Source of the DNA: Hydractinia symbiolongicarpus
Taxonomy: Eukaryota > Cnidaria > Hydrozoa > Anthoathecata > Hydractiniidae
Assembly: GCF_029227915.1 (NCBI RefSeq)
Contig: NC_079885.1
Coordinates: forward strand, 22,197,001 to 22,261,000
Direction: 5' to 3'
DNA length: 64,000 bases
The position numbers were made by a program, and so were the translations under genes. The notes under the pieces are model-generated. The model did not search any database and was not told where the DNA came from. It saw only the letters and a program-made list of their open reading frames with translations. Positions 12,231 through 26,000 of this stretch are shown one piece after another (position 1 is the first letter of the stretch; the number at the start of each line of letters is the position of its first letter).

Positions 12231-13540
12231 ACCATATACCGTAATCAGTTATTTATTTATTAAAAAGTAAAATCTGGTAATAACTCTTTTTTTTACTTAT
12301 CTTAGATTCTACATTCATGATCAAGTTCCAATCAAAATTCTTTGAAAGAAGTTGCATTCTAAGACACTTCAAAATTAGCTACCTGGTTCTTTAGCCATTC
12401 TAAAAGAAAAGTTTGTTTATTTCAATTTTAAGTCACTGAGTGGCACTAAAAAGGGCTTGAATGCACACTGTTATCTTTATATTATCTTGCTAAGAAATGA
12501 GAATGATCTGCTTAGCAGTGTCATACTAATATGTCTGAAATTATGACATAGGTCATCTTTAAAGAATTCCCAATAAATGAATGTATAAAATGTATAAAAA
12601 TGATATTGTGAATTAAATATATTTGTTTGATGATTTGTAATGGATAAACAAACTTCGAAGTTGACAAAGTTCACTTGTCAATGTTTATAGCAGACTTGGA
12701 CTTTAGATCTTTTCAAATTGCTACCGTCGCTAAAGTTGTCCGTGGAGAAATCTCTACAACATTAGGATGTCTACAAAATTTTCCTAATGCAAGATGTGCT
12801 ATATCAGCCGGACCAATATCTGGTCACTAAAATTAAGTACATGGGAGAAGAAATGCGATCCTGTCAACATTGCCTTTTAATGGAAGACATTATCATTATT
12901 AATCCAAAGTGACAGTCAAAGTTTAAATTAGTTATACTCAAAACTTAAACACTGGAAGTAAAAGTTGAACCTTTAAAATTTTAATATATAGATTTTTCTA
13001 AGATACTTTTCTTTGGGCTTTGAATCTGATCTCTTGTTGTAGCGTTTTAATTGTGTTTAACTGTAGAGACATAAACAATTTTATCATGAAGTTTTAATCC
13101 GGTTTTATTTTGTATTTTAGACCAAAATATAATTAAATTATAGATCGAAATATATATCGTCAAAACATAAAAATGCTCATTGTTTGTATATACTTTTGTT
13201 CATAATTTTAGGGTAAGATATTATTTTCCAGAGTAAACAATCTGAAACTGTATTATTTTATATAATACGTGTGTAGACAGTTTTTTTCGGTTTTATTCTT
13301 GAGTGTATGAGTGTACTTAGTGTTCGTGAAAAACACAGATAGTATATTTTCTAGAGTAAAATTTGCCTAAATACAAAGTGGTTATTTGAAATCCCGGTAT
13401 TTCAGGATTGATGCTCTTCTGGACTTCTTTGACTAAATTTTTGCAACATATGTTAATATATACCCTTTTGATTATATTATATTGAATTGAATAAACATTT
13501 TTAAATATAGTTAAAAACATAAATTTTTAATTGCAGCTTA
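12231..13540. other. Non-coding, minor repeat similarity
   Basis: No gene is supported. The phrase around 12658-12690 (TTGACAAAGTTCACTTGTCAATG) resembles a segment near 42139 in this window, so part of the stretch belongs to a dispersed repeat. The rest is AT-rich unique-looking sequence. Confidence 0.45.
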
Positions 13541-13947
13541 CCATGATGTTTCGAATAAACGCCTACGGCGTTTACTAAATTTTTTGACATTTTGGGGGGC
13601 CTTCTATCCAAGGGCGCGTTTAAAAGAGGAGGGCGTTTTTTTAAATTTTTTGCACTTCGTCTCTTGCAGTTTTTAAGGATACCTATAATATACACAACAG
13701 AAAATGTAAGATATTCACATCTTTTAGAGATTGAACTTCAAAAGCAAAAAGCTAAATTTCCAACCTTAAACCTAAGACTTAGGAAAAAAGTAAGTAAGTG
13801 TACTTTTACTATCGCCTCGAATAAACGCCCTTGTGAGAGCGGGGTGTCTATTCCAGGGGTGCGTTTATTTAAAAAACTGACTGAAAAGGAGGGGCGTCTA
13901 TTGGAGTGGGGCGTTTAATAGAAGGGGACGTTTATTCGAAACATTAC
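13541..13947. mobile_element. MITE-like element with internal repeats
   Basis: The ends are inverted copies of TGTTTCGAATAAAC (13547 onward and up to 13943), and the similarity extends a few bases outward. Inside, the same AATAAACGCC phrase and variants such as GGGGCGTTTA recur in both orientations, and the GC content is higher than the flanks. An open frame across it is a by-product of the repeats. It looks like a short non-autonomous DNA element; its superfamily is not determined. Confidence 0.65.
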
Positions 13948-14335
13948 GGTATAGTGTTTATTATATTTCATTAAGTTAACATTTTTTAATATAATTAATA
14001 GCATAATATTTTAATTTAAATTATAGTTTTTCTACTACATTTCATCTATAATGCTATAGCCGATTCACTTGTGCAGATGAAATAAGCCACTAAGTAAGTC
14101 GTCTGTTCTAAACTTTCAGCCAATCTTAAAAGAATAGAGGGAGGCCATAGAGCCCCTCTCTCTAACCTGCACCCCCCTCTCCTTTCCTCACTCATATGCC
14201 TTTACCAACCCAAAAAGCTTTGCTATCAAAAATGTTATTCACATTACTTCTCTTGATTTAATACTGTAATGATTTTTAATACGTTTTTTATAGAACCACA
14301 TAAATATATATACCTGTTAAAAAAGTATAAACACA

Positions 14336-16724
14336 ATGCAGACAGTTGTCATACAACCACAACCTGTTGTGGTTCCACAACAACAACGTAATTTTATGAA
14401 TGTCAATGCAATTCGTGGTCTGGGTAAGTGTTTTTGCTTACATGTCCTTATAAAATACTGCACCAATGAATGATTCTTCGTAAAACAAAGAGAGATTGCT
14501 ACATATGTATAAGAAAAATCGTTTTTATTATTATTATATATTATTTAATAGTAGACTAGCTTTTAAAAAACATATAAATTATGAGGTAAGTGATGAGCTG
14601 GGCATAAACAAGACGTTTCTGTTCACAAAATATATTCCCATTATAAGTTAGATTTTAAAATATTATGCAAGAAAACTGTAGCTCACAGAGAGATTACCAG
14701 AATAACACAAAGGAAACCATTTTCTTATGATTGCTATTTTTATAAAGATTGTAGTTTTTGTAGTTTTAACAGTGTTTTATTTCTTTTGGAAATCTTGCGA
14801 AATTAGATTTTGATATAGAAATTTATAGGAATAATGAATAGCCAAAAAACACGTTTTTTCTGTTTATTTATAACAATATAATAACTTCTGTTTAATTTAT
14901 TCAGGAATAGCACAGATTTGTATCGGGTCGTTGACGTTGTTATTGGGCATTATCGCTATTGCAGCATTAAGCTATGATTATTGGTTGCAAAAAAGTGGAG
15001 GAGGTATATGGGGTGGATTGTGGATACTAGTCACTGGTATAATTGGATTGGTTTCGTCTTACAAGACAGATATCAGATCCTTAAATGGTCTCAACATGGC
15101 TTTTAATATAATAGCTACAATTGTTGCTTTTTTGGATGGTATATTTTTTGCAATTGGTTTGGGGTAAGGCATTGTTGCAGTTTTCTATGTTATTTTTTGT
15201 ATTAGTGAGTTACGAACAGATGCATTGATTATACGTCCGTATCACTTTCAAAAGCAATCGACTCTGTGGGTAAATATCTGTCGCAACTAAAACCATTTTA
15301 GTACTAATTTATGACCGTTCAAGAATTTAAACAGCGTAGCAGAAAGGATTTCCCCTTTATAAATAAAAAAAACTTCAGATCAGAATCACGTACATAAACT
15401 TCTGTGAATAACATTACATTTTCTTCAGAGATCACCTTTTTGTGATTACCACATTTAGCAACTTGTAAAATGGCACCATGAAGTTCTATACTATTACCAT
15501 GGTTTTTTGCTCTAAAAATTAACATACTGCTCTTGTTACATATCTAACACACCGTTTTTTCATTTTTATTTTGCTTTCCAGGGATGATTTATTTTTATAC
15601 TAAAGTTACTTTCTCTTGTTATTGTTGTTGTCATCTTTTTCCAGTTACATTCTTATGCCAATGTGTTAGGTACTACAACAATTGCAAATTAGTATATCAA
15701 TATTACTTGTCATACTCTTACCACCTCGACTGGGATTACAGTTGCTTTGATGACAGGAATGCTGGCCGTGGAATTTATGCAACGTTGATGTTGCTGATGA
15801 TTTCAGAGTTTTTTATTGCTCTTGTTGCTGCAGTCTACTGTTGCCAAGCTACTGGATCATGTTGTGGCCCAACTGGCTCAAGAGGTATTAAAGTTTTCAC
15901 TTTTTGCTTATTACTTTCTATGTATTCAAATTGCCATGATAATGCAAAATATTCATTTTCAGGGTGAAAAATAATTGTGTTTGAATCCCTACCTGAGTCA
16001 TACCAGAGACTATAGGAGTGTGTAGCAACTTGTTTTGTTTGTGATTTATTATAAGAATGGGAATAATGCATAGCGTTTAGTTGAGCAGTAGCTGTGCTTG
16101 ATTACTTATTGTAGATTAAAGAGAGCTCATAATTCAACATTGGAGACCACTATGAAAACTAAAAAGGTTATAGTGACTAAAAATTTGTAATACATAAAAG
16201 TTAGATTTAAGAAGTTTTAGTATTTTTTTATTTTAGGAAGAATTGTAGTTGTGATTTTTTAGGCCTTTGAAAAACAATTTTGTGTGCACACACTCAGAAT
16301 ATTGTAACAATATGTCTCCTCTGTGTGGGAACTTTCACTTGCTGCATTTCTGCTATTAAAAATTCCAGTGTTGGTTGGCTTTAGGTCATCTGAGGTTAAT
16401 GTTATGAAAATTTTTCTTTAAGGAATTATTTTACAGCAACAACCCAATGTCGTTATGTCGAACACCGCTGGTCACATGGTAGTTTCAGCTCCTACTACTA
16501 CGAGTTATGTGACAACTACACAATACAATTACCCACAACAGCATGTTGTAATGCAACCACAGCAACCAATGCCTCCTCACTCTATGGGACCACAACATCA
16601 GCCAATGCCTCCTCCTCCAATGGGGCCACCACATTACCCGACACAACCAACTGCCACAACGATGACATATTCATCGCAAAATGCTGATTACAGTAATGCG
16701 GTCCCTCCTCCATACTCTCAATGA
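14336..16724 (+). CDS. Copy A: MS4A/CD20-like tetraspan protein with PPxY tail
   Basis: Exons 14336-14423, 14905-15163, 15670-15884 and 16423-16724 join with phases 1, 2, 1 into 287 residues. The start ATG follows CACA and opens MQTVVIQPQPVVV. The N-terminus ends MNVNAIRGLG. Exon 2 gives TM1 (about 30-50), a loop with YWLQKSGGG, TM2 starting IWGGLW, and TM3 ending IFFAIGLG. Exon 3 gives a Tyr-rich loop from the Cys in YYNNC to the Cys in DYSCFDDRNAG, then TM4 (GIYATLMLLM...VAAVYCC) followed by GSCCG. The tail is Gln/Pro-rich with four QPMPP-like repeats and ends VPPPPYSQ, a PPxY ligand for WW domains. Four helices, a short first loop and the WGG(L/I) motif resemble MS4A proteins, which modulate membrane signalling and trafficking. 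No vertebrate orthologue is implied. An AATAAA was not found close to the stop. Confidence 0.85.
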
Positions 16725-18599
16725 AGTTTGATCTGATGTGCAGTTTGCCGTAATGAAATACTTCTGTTTCTTCAGTGCTGCATTTAAACATTTCAGTAAA
16801 TTGTTTTTCTATTTTACTAAAATTGGTTTTAACACGATGTATTTTGCCTTATTATGTAATATATATATATATATACGTTAATATAGGAATATTGTATTGT
16901 AAGTAATTTATTGGTATTTATTATATCCGAGCTTTGAAATTAAGCTGACGATATTATGTGTAGTATCTTTTGATATTAACACGCTGTATTTTACCTTACT
17001 AGTTAATATGTATAAGTTAGTATTTAAATTTTGTATCGTAAATAATTTATTGGTATTTATTATATCCAAAGTTGGAAAATAAGGTGACGATGTTGTGTGT
17101 AGTATGATTTAATATAAAACATTTTTAACAAGATTCTTGAATGTTGTAGTAATAATGAATCTGCAGCAGGCACTAAATGTTGCTGAAGTGATAATCTAAG
17201 AGAATGTACATGTGAATACAGATCATAATATGTGTGTCTACAGTTTTCTCTTAATGTTTTCGTGTTTGTTTTTGTCTTGTGGTTTGTGTAGATAAAGTTT
17301 AGGAAATTTTATTTACATTGACAGCTGTTACTCCAAGCTCTTCTTTGAAACAATTTTATCTGATGGGTACCTGTCTGATTTTGTTGTGTTATTAATAACA
17401 AGCTGTGGTTTTCATTGTAATGTATTTGAAAAATTTATGTGTGGTAATGTATTATTGTATTTATACATAACTGCTATTAATTTTATTTTGTGTAATATAG
17501 TGTGAATTTAGTGGATTATTGCACATTATTAACCTAAAAGAATTGTTATTGCTTTTCAAAGATGTTGATTGCCTGATGTTTTCTTTCTTTCGTTTTTCTA
17601 TGAACTTTCTATTAATCATTCCAATGCTAGTTGTTTCACTTTGAGGGCTGGACTTAAAGTATATACAATTAAGTGAAACTAAGAGGCATTAAGATAAATT
17701 AATGTTAAGGGTTATCTGTTAAAGATCTAGGCCATCTGAATAATCAAAATATTATACTTAATTATATGCTGCATTATTTAAACTACAATGCTATATTTAA
17801 GAAAGTATTTGTTGTCCTGGTAACTGTTAGAACATTTTGCACATTATACTTGCATGTTTTGGTTTTGACTGTGGTATGTTCTGTAATACTTAGATTCTAT
17901 CTATACGTCTGTCAAAGTTCATTTTGTAGGGGCTTTACAGTGTGCTCAATATTGCTGGGCAAATTTTTCTACACAATTTTTTCGAAACAACTGAGAAACA
18001 AGTAAGTTTTAAACAAAAACAGAAACCACTAAAAGAAATTGTTTTTAAAATTGGTAGAATTAAGCCAGGGTAATCCAACAATACAAATAGAATTAATTTC
18101 TTATAAGAATTAGGAGTCTTTGGGTAAGTAATAACATTAGTACACAAATACATATGGTAAACACAAACACTAGAATATTTTGTAACTGGTAAATATTATA
18201 CTTCAAGGATTAAATCCAAATTTCCTTAGCAACTGAGGCTGAACTGAGAAATTTGACCCCATGTTTACCTTAGTCCCGGTTTTAACCTGCTCTACTGTAT
18301 GTAACGTATTATTTTTCTTTCAGTGGTTGGTTTACATGATGTTTTCAATGCACATATCGCACTGAAAAATTAAAATTAGTTCTATTTTCCATGCGTCAAA
18401 AATCGATAACTTTCTTAAACATTTCATACAATAGTCGGTGACCCATGGAAAAATCAACGGGTTCGCTTGTTTTGTTCCTCTTACTACTTGTGGTACTATT
18501 CTGTGTGACAGACAGACAGACATATACAGGTATTTTATTTTATACAACAATTGTGTTTTACTAACAACAAATTAATTTTTAAGAATTCCTATAAAAATA
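16725..18599. other. Intergenic A-B
   Basis: 3' flank of copy A with a duplicated AT-rich phrase: TTATTGGTATTTATTATATCC occurs near 16909 and again near 17047, each followed by related sequence (a direct duplication about 138 bases apart). A TA run lies at 16861-16876. Near 18430-18535 is a piece of a dispersed repeat with GACAGACAGACAGACATA. No gene. Confidence 0.5.
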
Positions 18600-20095
18600 A
18601 TGGCATACATTCAAGGAATGCAAGCTAGTTATGCAGCTCCTCATCATGTTCCAATTCAGGCACATATGGCACCAATTCAGGCACATATGGCACCAATACA
18701 AGCCAGGCCTGTTATTCTTCAGCCACATGCAACACAAAGAAATATGTATGTAAGATATTTGGGCTACTTAGGTAAGGTATACTTCTCTTTGTTGTTTTTG
18801 ATCAATCACATTTCAGATATCTTGTACTTCAATTCGATTAGATGTATATGATAAAGAATTGTGTAATATCATTTTTTAATTAATTTATGTGTAATGCACA
18901 CTATTTAATTTTATATTGTTTATTTCATTACTTTTACGTGTTTGCAGTATTTTTTTTACTAAAAGTGCAATATGTGTTGTTGGTGCTGATCAACGAACCG
19001 ATCAAATATTTGGTTATGTTCTTTTTACCAGTTTTTTCTGCTACATCGTAGGTATTCTGCAGGTCATGATTGGTGCTTTGACTTTATTTTTTGGGATTGG
19101 TGCAACCGCTGGTTTTAGTGGGCAGTTTTGGTTGACTCAAAGTGGGAGTGGCATATGGGGTGGAATATGGATTAAAGTTACTGGTATTGTTACTATGTTG
19201 TTCTCCAGATCTCCCAATCAGTCAATTTTAAATGGTACAAGCTTGACATTTTGCATTATATCCACAATGCTGGCATTTCTCGATGGGATTTTCTTTGCTA
19301 TTGGATTACGGTGATTTTTTTTCTTTACACAAATCATTACCTTGCTTAAATTGTCATTGTTTTCACAACAAACAATATTTGTTTACAAAATTCGATACCT
19401 TTCTTATTGTAGGTTTTATTCCACATGCATGTTACACGAATATAGCCCGTACTCTTATTACGGATACTACGAATACAACAGAGGTGATCGTTGGATATAT
19501 CATTCCAAACATAACTGCTTTAAACATAAAAATGCTGGCATGGCTGTTTACTCTTGTCTTCTTGGATTAATGATTATGGAATTTGTTGTTGCTCTACTTG
19601 CCACTATTTATTGCTATAGATCTTGCAGATGTTGTAATCAGCCTAGTGGTAATAGTGTTTTTTTTTATGCTATAAAATTCAATATTAATTTCTCCCACAC
19701 CTTTTTTAATCATTTTTTAGTTATGCTTTGCGAAGAATTAGTGCTGTCTAAAGATGTTTCTAAAGCATATGCTAATCGTGATGTTTTGCTTTTATGTATT
19801 CAATTAACACAGCATTTTTTTCAGTGGCAAATTTTGAAATGTTTCTGTATTTCTAGGTCTTCCTCAAGTACAATATAGTGTCACAAGTTCTGGTGGTCAG
19901 GTTTTTCTGACTCCGTCTACAGGATTGATGTCTGTTCAGTATTCATTTGCACATCAACCGATAATGACTTATCCAATGCATAATGGTGACTCACAAGTAA
20001 CATCTACTGCACCTTCCACACTTCCTGCAGAGCAGTTTCTCCTACAGCCACCTGAATATCAGAAGTCTGTGCCTCCACCTCCCTATAGACTGTAG
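18600..20095 (+). CDS. Copy B: MS4A/CD20-like tetraspan with two PPxY motifs
   Basis: Exons 18600-18771, 19052-19310, 19413-19648 and 19857-20095 join with phases 1, 2, 1 into 301 residues. The N-terminus is longer than in other copies and holds a small tandem repeat, PIQAHMA twice and then PIQARP. It ends MYVRYLGYLG, a variant of the MNVxxxRGLG motif. Exon 2 is the standard 259 nt, with GIGATAGF, YWLTQ-like FWLTQ, IWGGIW and IFFAIGLR. The donor after it is GTGATT, weaker than in the other copies. The exon-3 loop is the second longest of the array, Tyr-rich, with a Cys at each end. TM4 is followed by YCYRSCRCCN, a dense Cys cluster. The tail has PPEY and, at the end, PPPPYRL, so it could bind WW domains at two sites. 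Compact introns (102-280 bases). Confidence 0.85.
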
Positions 20096-23000
20096 GCATC
20101 TCTACATTATTGTTACTAGTTATGCAATTGTGAAATAGAAAAATAACTGTGAAGAAAAAGTATATGCTTGAAATAAGTATACCAACTTTTTTAAATTAAC
20201 CACTGGCCTGTATTCATTGACTGCCAACCTTGAGGTTTTTTAAATACCAAGATGAAAACCTTAACTTTCAAGTTGGCTGACTACAACATATGTATTACGA
20301 GAATAAGATAGAACCGTAAGTATGTTGATTTTTTATTATTGAGTCCTTGTTGTATATATTTTTATGTTTTTATGTGCATATTTGTAAATTTGAACCTACT
20401 TTTTAGTCTTTTTACACTAACAATTATGAACTTAAGACAATCAAAGCATAATGTTTTGGTCATTGAAGTAGGACTGACCTTAAATTTAAAATAACAAATT
20501 TACAGGTGAAAGTAACGAGGCGGAAGTTCATTAGGTTGAGTGAATGAATATCACTTAACACACAAACAACACGGAAAAGGCAATTGAAACTATATTGCAT
20601 ATAGTTGAGATTTTGGTTTCTACTTTTCGATCTTCTAAAGTATTAGTTTATTGTCAAAGATTAATTGTTGTGTTGGTATCAGAATGATTAATATCGATTT
20701 TTTTTTCTGAGCAAATTTCATTACCAGATGAAATCATTAGTTGTCTCTGCAACAAAAAGTTTGACTTGCAATTTAAATTTTCCTGCAGTCATTGACTGTC
20801 TAATATAAAATATTTATTTTAAATTGATGGTAAGGTTATTGTCAGTAAAGAGGAATCCCCTCATTAAATACATATACTACTAATTTTAATAGTATATTAG
20901 CTTTTTTAGAATAAAAAAGTAAAAATAATTTAGGGTGTAATTCAGAAAAACTATTTGCAATGCTTTGTAAATATAATAAAAGTGCTTAAATTTATTTATC
21001 CAAGTTAAAAACGTAAAATTTGATTTAAGTGCCTAGCTTACATCTGCTAATTTGAATGCTGTTAATTCGAATAGCTATTTCATACAATTTTTTTTTGTCT
21101 CTTGTTTTTTTAAATCTTTTTTTTATTTCTACTGATCAATTTGAGGATTTGCTGATTTAAGCATATTTTTTATTGACCCCTTCTGTGTTTTCAGTAATGA
21201 ATGTGTCCTGTATAGATACTGTACATATAGCTTAATGCTTTTTTGTTTAAAATAGATTTTAATTTCATAGACATTTAATGTGGTATTTAGCTACGATACT
21301 CAAACAAACGAAACAATAGATTTGCAAACCAACAACTGCGACGATTAAAGTGCAAATAAATATGTACACCTGCAATTTTTGCATTGTTCTTGTCACAAAA
21401 TCAGAATTACATTTTACATGGCTTATTTCGATGCAATTTTTTGCACTGTAAACAACGTCTGACAGTAAATACATGTTAAAAGTATGGTTACACACTCATG
21501 CTGGCCAAAAATTTCATGTTAGGTCAAAAGCGTGTATAAGGTCACACATTTTAGATAATGTTCCTATACAGGAAAGTGACATCTATAATAATTACGATTT
21601 ATTGTGTTTTTAAATTGGCACATAGCCTATATTATAATACTCAAGTTTTGTCTGTGGGCCAAATATGGTAGCTGCCAGTAGTAGCAACAGACAATTTCCT
21701 GTAGATTTATCTATTAACACCTAGTCATATATATCATTGGAACTGTATGTTGTATACTTAAAATGTATCAGTAGGTGGTATACATAACAACTCAATACCA
21801 TTTAATAAACAGAGTCTATAAAATTGTTTTTCAACCCTCTGTGGTCCTTTATGTTTTTCCCAATTAAAAGATCTTTTTTTACAGCCTTTTATTGAATTTT
21901 TTATTAAAAAAATTTATTAAGTGCTGTTGTAAATTTACATATTATGTATAGGCAAGTTTTTACATTCTGTATTGTATCCTTTGATTCATGTTTGATTGTG
22001 TATTTCTTCAGAAGAGCACCTAGCCTGGGATACATACTTCCTTAATATTCAAACCCTCTCCTTTTTTTTCAAGAATAATTTTTTTATTGTATAAAGTATA
22101 TGGTGGTATTTTCTAGAGTTCTGTACGTAATATGCCCTTATTAGGAAATCATGTAATCTGTGATGTCCCTGTACATAATAATCTAACATACAGCAATTAT
22201 TTTTTCATTTTAGATATATAGATAAAAACAAAATGCAAGCAGTGAAGAGCTTTTCTGTATTATATTTACAGATAGAACAGGAATGGGATCCAATACATTC
22301 ATTGTAACTGTTATTGCATGTTAAAATTTGGTTTTAGCTTGCTTTTTTTCTTGCTTGGATTTCAAGGTTAAAGTTTGCCTTCTGCATTATGTACATTGCA
22401 TTATTTACTATATACAAGCACTCATCTACTTATATATCTGAGCTATCATAATCTGTATCATAAAATAAATCGCATTTGACACATCAAAGGCAGATACACG
22501 ATTTTTCCTCCTTAGGCAAACGGTTGAGCGCAACGAAGCATACAAGTATCTTTTGTGAAAAAATGCATGTAATATTAAAGTTCATGGTCTAGGGGAGCAC
22601 TGCAAGCCATACTAGTTGGGTCTGAGGAGAAGGTCTGTTCTGCAAGGCAGTGTAAAAAAGTAGCTTTTTTTAAATCAGTTTAAAACTTCTTAATTCCAGA
22701 ATTATAACCAAAATTATATAATTTTTTTAGGCTTTAGTAAGGAGAAAGCAATTTATATTTTTACTATTTAAAGATTTACGGACTATATAAACAACTTAGT
22801 AAAACATTTTGTCTAGCTTGCACACTAGGTAATATAAGTAGCCATGGACAAACTAAACATCTCTGTCAAATTGTTTACATTGTTAAAGCTAACCGATCAT
22901 AATAATAAATGAAAAAGTATCAAAACAGATAAAATAAATTTAGAACACCAATTTAAAATAGACCTTGAAACTAAGGAATGTATGGATATCTTTGAATATT

Positions 23001-26000
23001 CAGAAAGTTTAAAATTAATTTTAATATTATTGTAACTAAACTGCATTGTTTTCAAATTTAAATATAATTGAATAAATAAAAATTACACGTCATATAGCAT
23101 TCTGAAAAAAGTAAAAACACGAACTAAATGTCTTTTAAATCAATTTCTTGAAGCAAATTCTGTCATGTAAAATTGATAAAAACTATAACACAAGTCAAGT
23201 AGTATGTTTAATGAACCAAACATGAACCAAAATAAATATATTGGCATTTAAATGTTTCAGCATGTAGGGTTTTAAAACTTACTCTCTTGCTGAAGATTTA
23301 GCTAAAGTTGTCAAACAGCACTCCTTAGTCAGCGAGAGGTGCTTCTGGCCGTATTTACTAAATTACACAGAGCCATATGTACCTGCTAGATGTAGGTCTA
23401 AATATTAAATAGGGCAAAATGTTAAATAGGTATCGTCCACATCATCCCTGCCTTGGCAAAGTACTCAGAAGGAAAGATTGCAACAAACTTAACAGCGAAG
23501 TATTTTTAGTGACTATGTGATGCTAGAAAGAAGATAAGATAATTGCAAGAAGAAAATTCAATATGCTTAATATGATTAGCAGATGTTAATAGAGGAACAT
23601 TTAAAAAAAATAAGTGCCTTTTGGATTGTGTAATTGAATGTGTTCTAAACATGTCTACGTACATAATGCAAAAGCAATGTAGGGAATAAAATAAATGTTA
23701 TTCACCCATTTGCTCGTATCTGCCTCAAAATTCAACAGATAATAAAGTATGGCTGATTTATATTGAAAAATGTTTGTTAATTCCTTACAGTTTTATCTTT
23801 CAACTACTGCATTTAGAAACTGGGTAATCTTATTAAACCTTATTAAACTTCTTCGGATGCAGCACAGAGAACAAAGTAGTTTACATTGTGTTTCAGATTT
23901 GAATAAGATCAAGCTTCCCTTTTGTATACTTAAAATTCTTGTTTCTAAAAATAAAAATAATGACCAATAATGAAAACAAAATTTTCACATTCTAAAAAAT
24001 TATTTTCATTAAAAACCCTGAAAAAACAAAAAGGTTCCATCAAATGCATTGAATACAATCACAAAAATTTCTTTTGTAAAGTTTTGTAATGTTAAATATA
24101 TACTCCCATATATAAATGAGTTTTACAATAAAATATGCAATTAAGATCAATTTGAAATACTTTGAAGATTTTCGACTTGTAAAATGTTAAAACTAAATCC
24201 ATGGAAATTTTTAAAAGTTATCTAGGTGTGTGTATAAACTAACAAACTGTCCTTGTTTATCACCACTTTAAAAAAACTAATGACGGATATCAACAAAAAT
24301 GTTATTAAGCATAGCAATTTAATTTTGTTATTCAGTTCAATGATTTCAGTCACCCAAGCAAACAAACAAATGCAAAAAAAAAACTGTGAAAATATCTAAG
24401 TTTCAACATGGCAAATGCCACAGCCAGAAGAAAGCATCATGCATCATAAAACAATAGGTAGCTTTAGTTCTTAGACGAAGCACTTGCGAAGAATGAACCA
24501 ATATAAAATGTAAGTGTTATATTTTGAATTTGCTTTATGCTGGTATGGGTGTTTATTGGTTGATATTCGCATGCTAAATTGTTGTATCGCAGATACTGAT
24601 GTTATTTCTTTCACCACAAATTTATGTTTAAAAGCATAGTTTTTGTTTCCTATGGTAGATCTTTGTTTATCTTAAAAGTCATCTTGTTGTTGTTAGAGAA
24701 CAGTTACTGCACGAGCAAACAAACAATCTGTGTCCCCTTTAATTTAAAAACAAAGTTCTGATCTGGTAAAAAGTTACAATAATTTATATTGTAATCTGTT
24801 GTCCTTAAATTTAATAAAAGTGTTCGGAATTTTCAACTGTTTTATGGTTTTATGTATCCGTCAGTTAACAAATAATCATTTTGTGCTTTCCTTCTCAAAT
24901 ATGCTTCATCATCCTTCTTACAATTCCCTCTTTTTAAGGAAGTAAGAGAATGTAATTTAGTTAATTGTTATTATAATTAGGATGAACCCAGCCTTTGTGT
25001 AATGGTCAAAAGAGTATTCATTAAAATATCTGATACTATTGTTCAAATATAATTGTCTTTTATTATGAAAGTGCTAGTAATAACTTATTTTTGTTTGGGG
25101 TAAATTTACACTGAAAACGTTTCAGACTTCTTAAGCCAGCCTTTATGTTACTAAAAAGCTGAAAAATGTTTTTATTATGGAACAGGCTAAAGATTGCACA
25201 AAGTTGTGATAAGAGACAATATTGCTTTATAGTGTAAATGCATGGTTATGAAAGTGTCATATTTTAATATTTCAATATTGAGATTGTTTTGTGGTGACAG
25301 CATTAGCATGACAACTGCCGAAAGTTGTTCTTGAAATATGTAAATCAAGTAAAAGTAATATTTACTTTTTTCCTACTATTTATTTATTTGTTTGTTTGTT
25401 TGTTTGGTATTTAATAATAGTTAGAAGAATTTGGTGTTAACACAAAATCTGTTGTTGGAAATACTAACATCAACGTTTTAACAACAGCAACTTTATTATT
25501 TTACGTAACAATACTTGCAAGTAGTTCTGAAATTATACTGACTTAAAAACAATGTTTGTAATACAGTGTTGTGGGCTGATTTTCTTCACTGCGTCACTGC
25601 TGTTGTTTTGGTTTTTAACACTTTTGTGCCTGCTGGAGATAAGAAAACTTAAAAAGAATTCTTTTCGTGAATTATCCATTTATCTAAAACTATTCTCTTC
25701 TTCCATAGTTTACTGTAGGGTAACTTCTTTTCTATCTTGGTGAAGAATCTTGTTATGACAATGCTATGGTAAAATTGCGTTAGAAGTAGAATTTCATTGT
25801 TTTAAAATTGTGAGCGGAAATAACTATTTACCACTGCTGTACTGCAATAATTGCCCAAATTCTTTGGTAGGGATCAAGCTGTGATGATTAAGTCGGTAAG
25901 AATGGGTAGTCAGGTATTATTGGATTTGTTAACAGTCAGAGATAAATAAAACATGAGTTTAATGTAGTTTTTTAAATGTTAAGCTACTTTTCATTGCTAC

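Noticed and set aside
13592-13918. 108-residue frame at 13.6 kb
   Set aside because: It lies entirely inside the inverted-repeat element and has no recognisable domain.
25552-25743. Hydrophobic 63-residue frame in the B-C gap
   Set aside because: Random T-rich DNA often yields hydrophobic frames; there is no WGG(L/I)W, GIGAT or loop-Cys signature.
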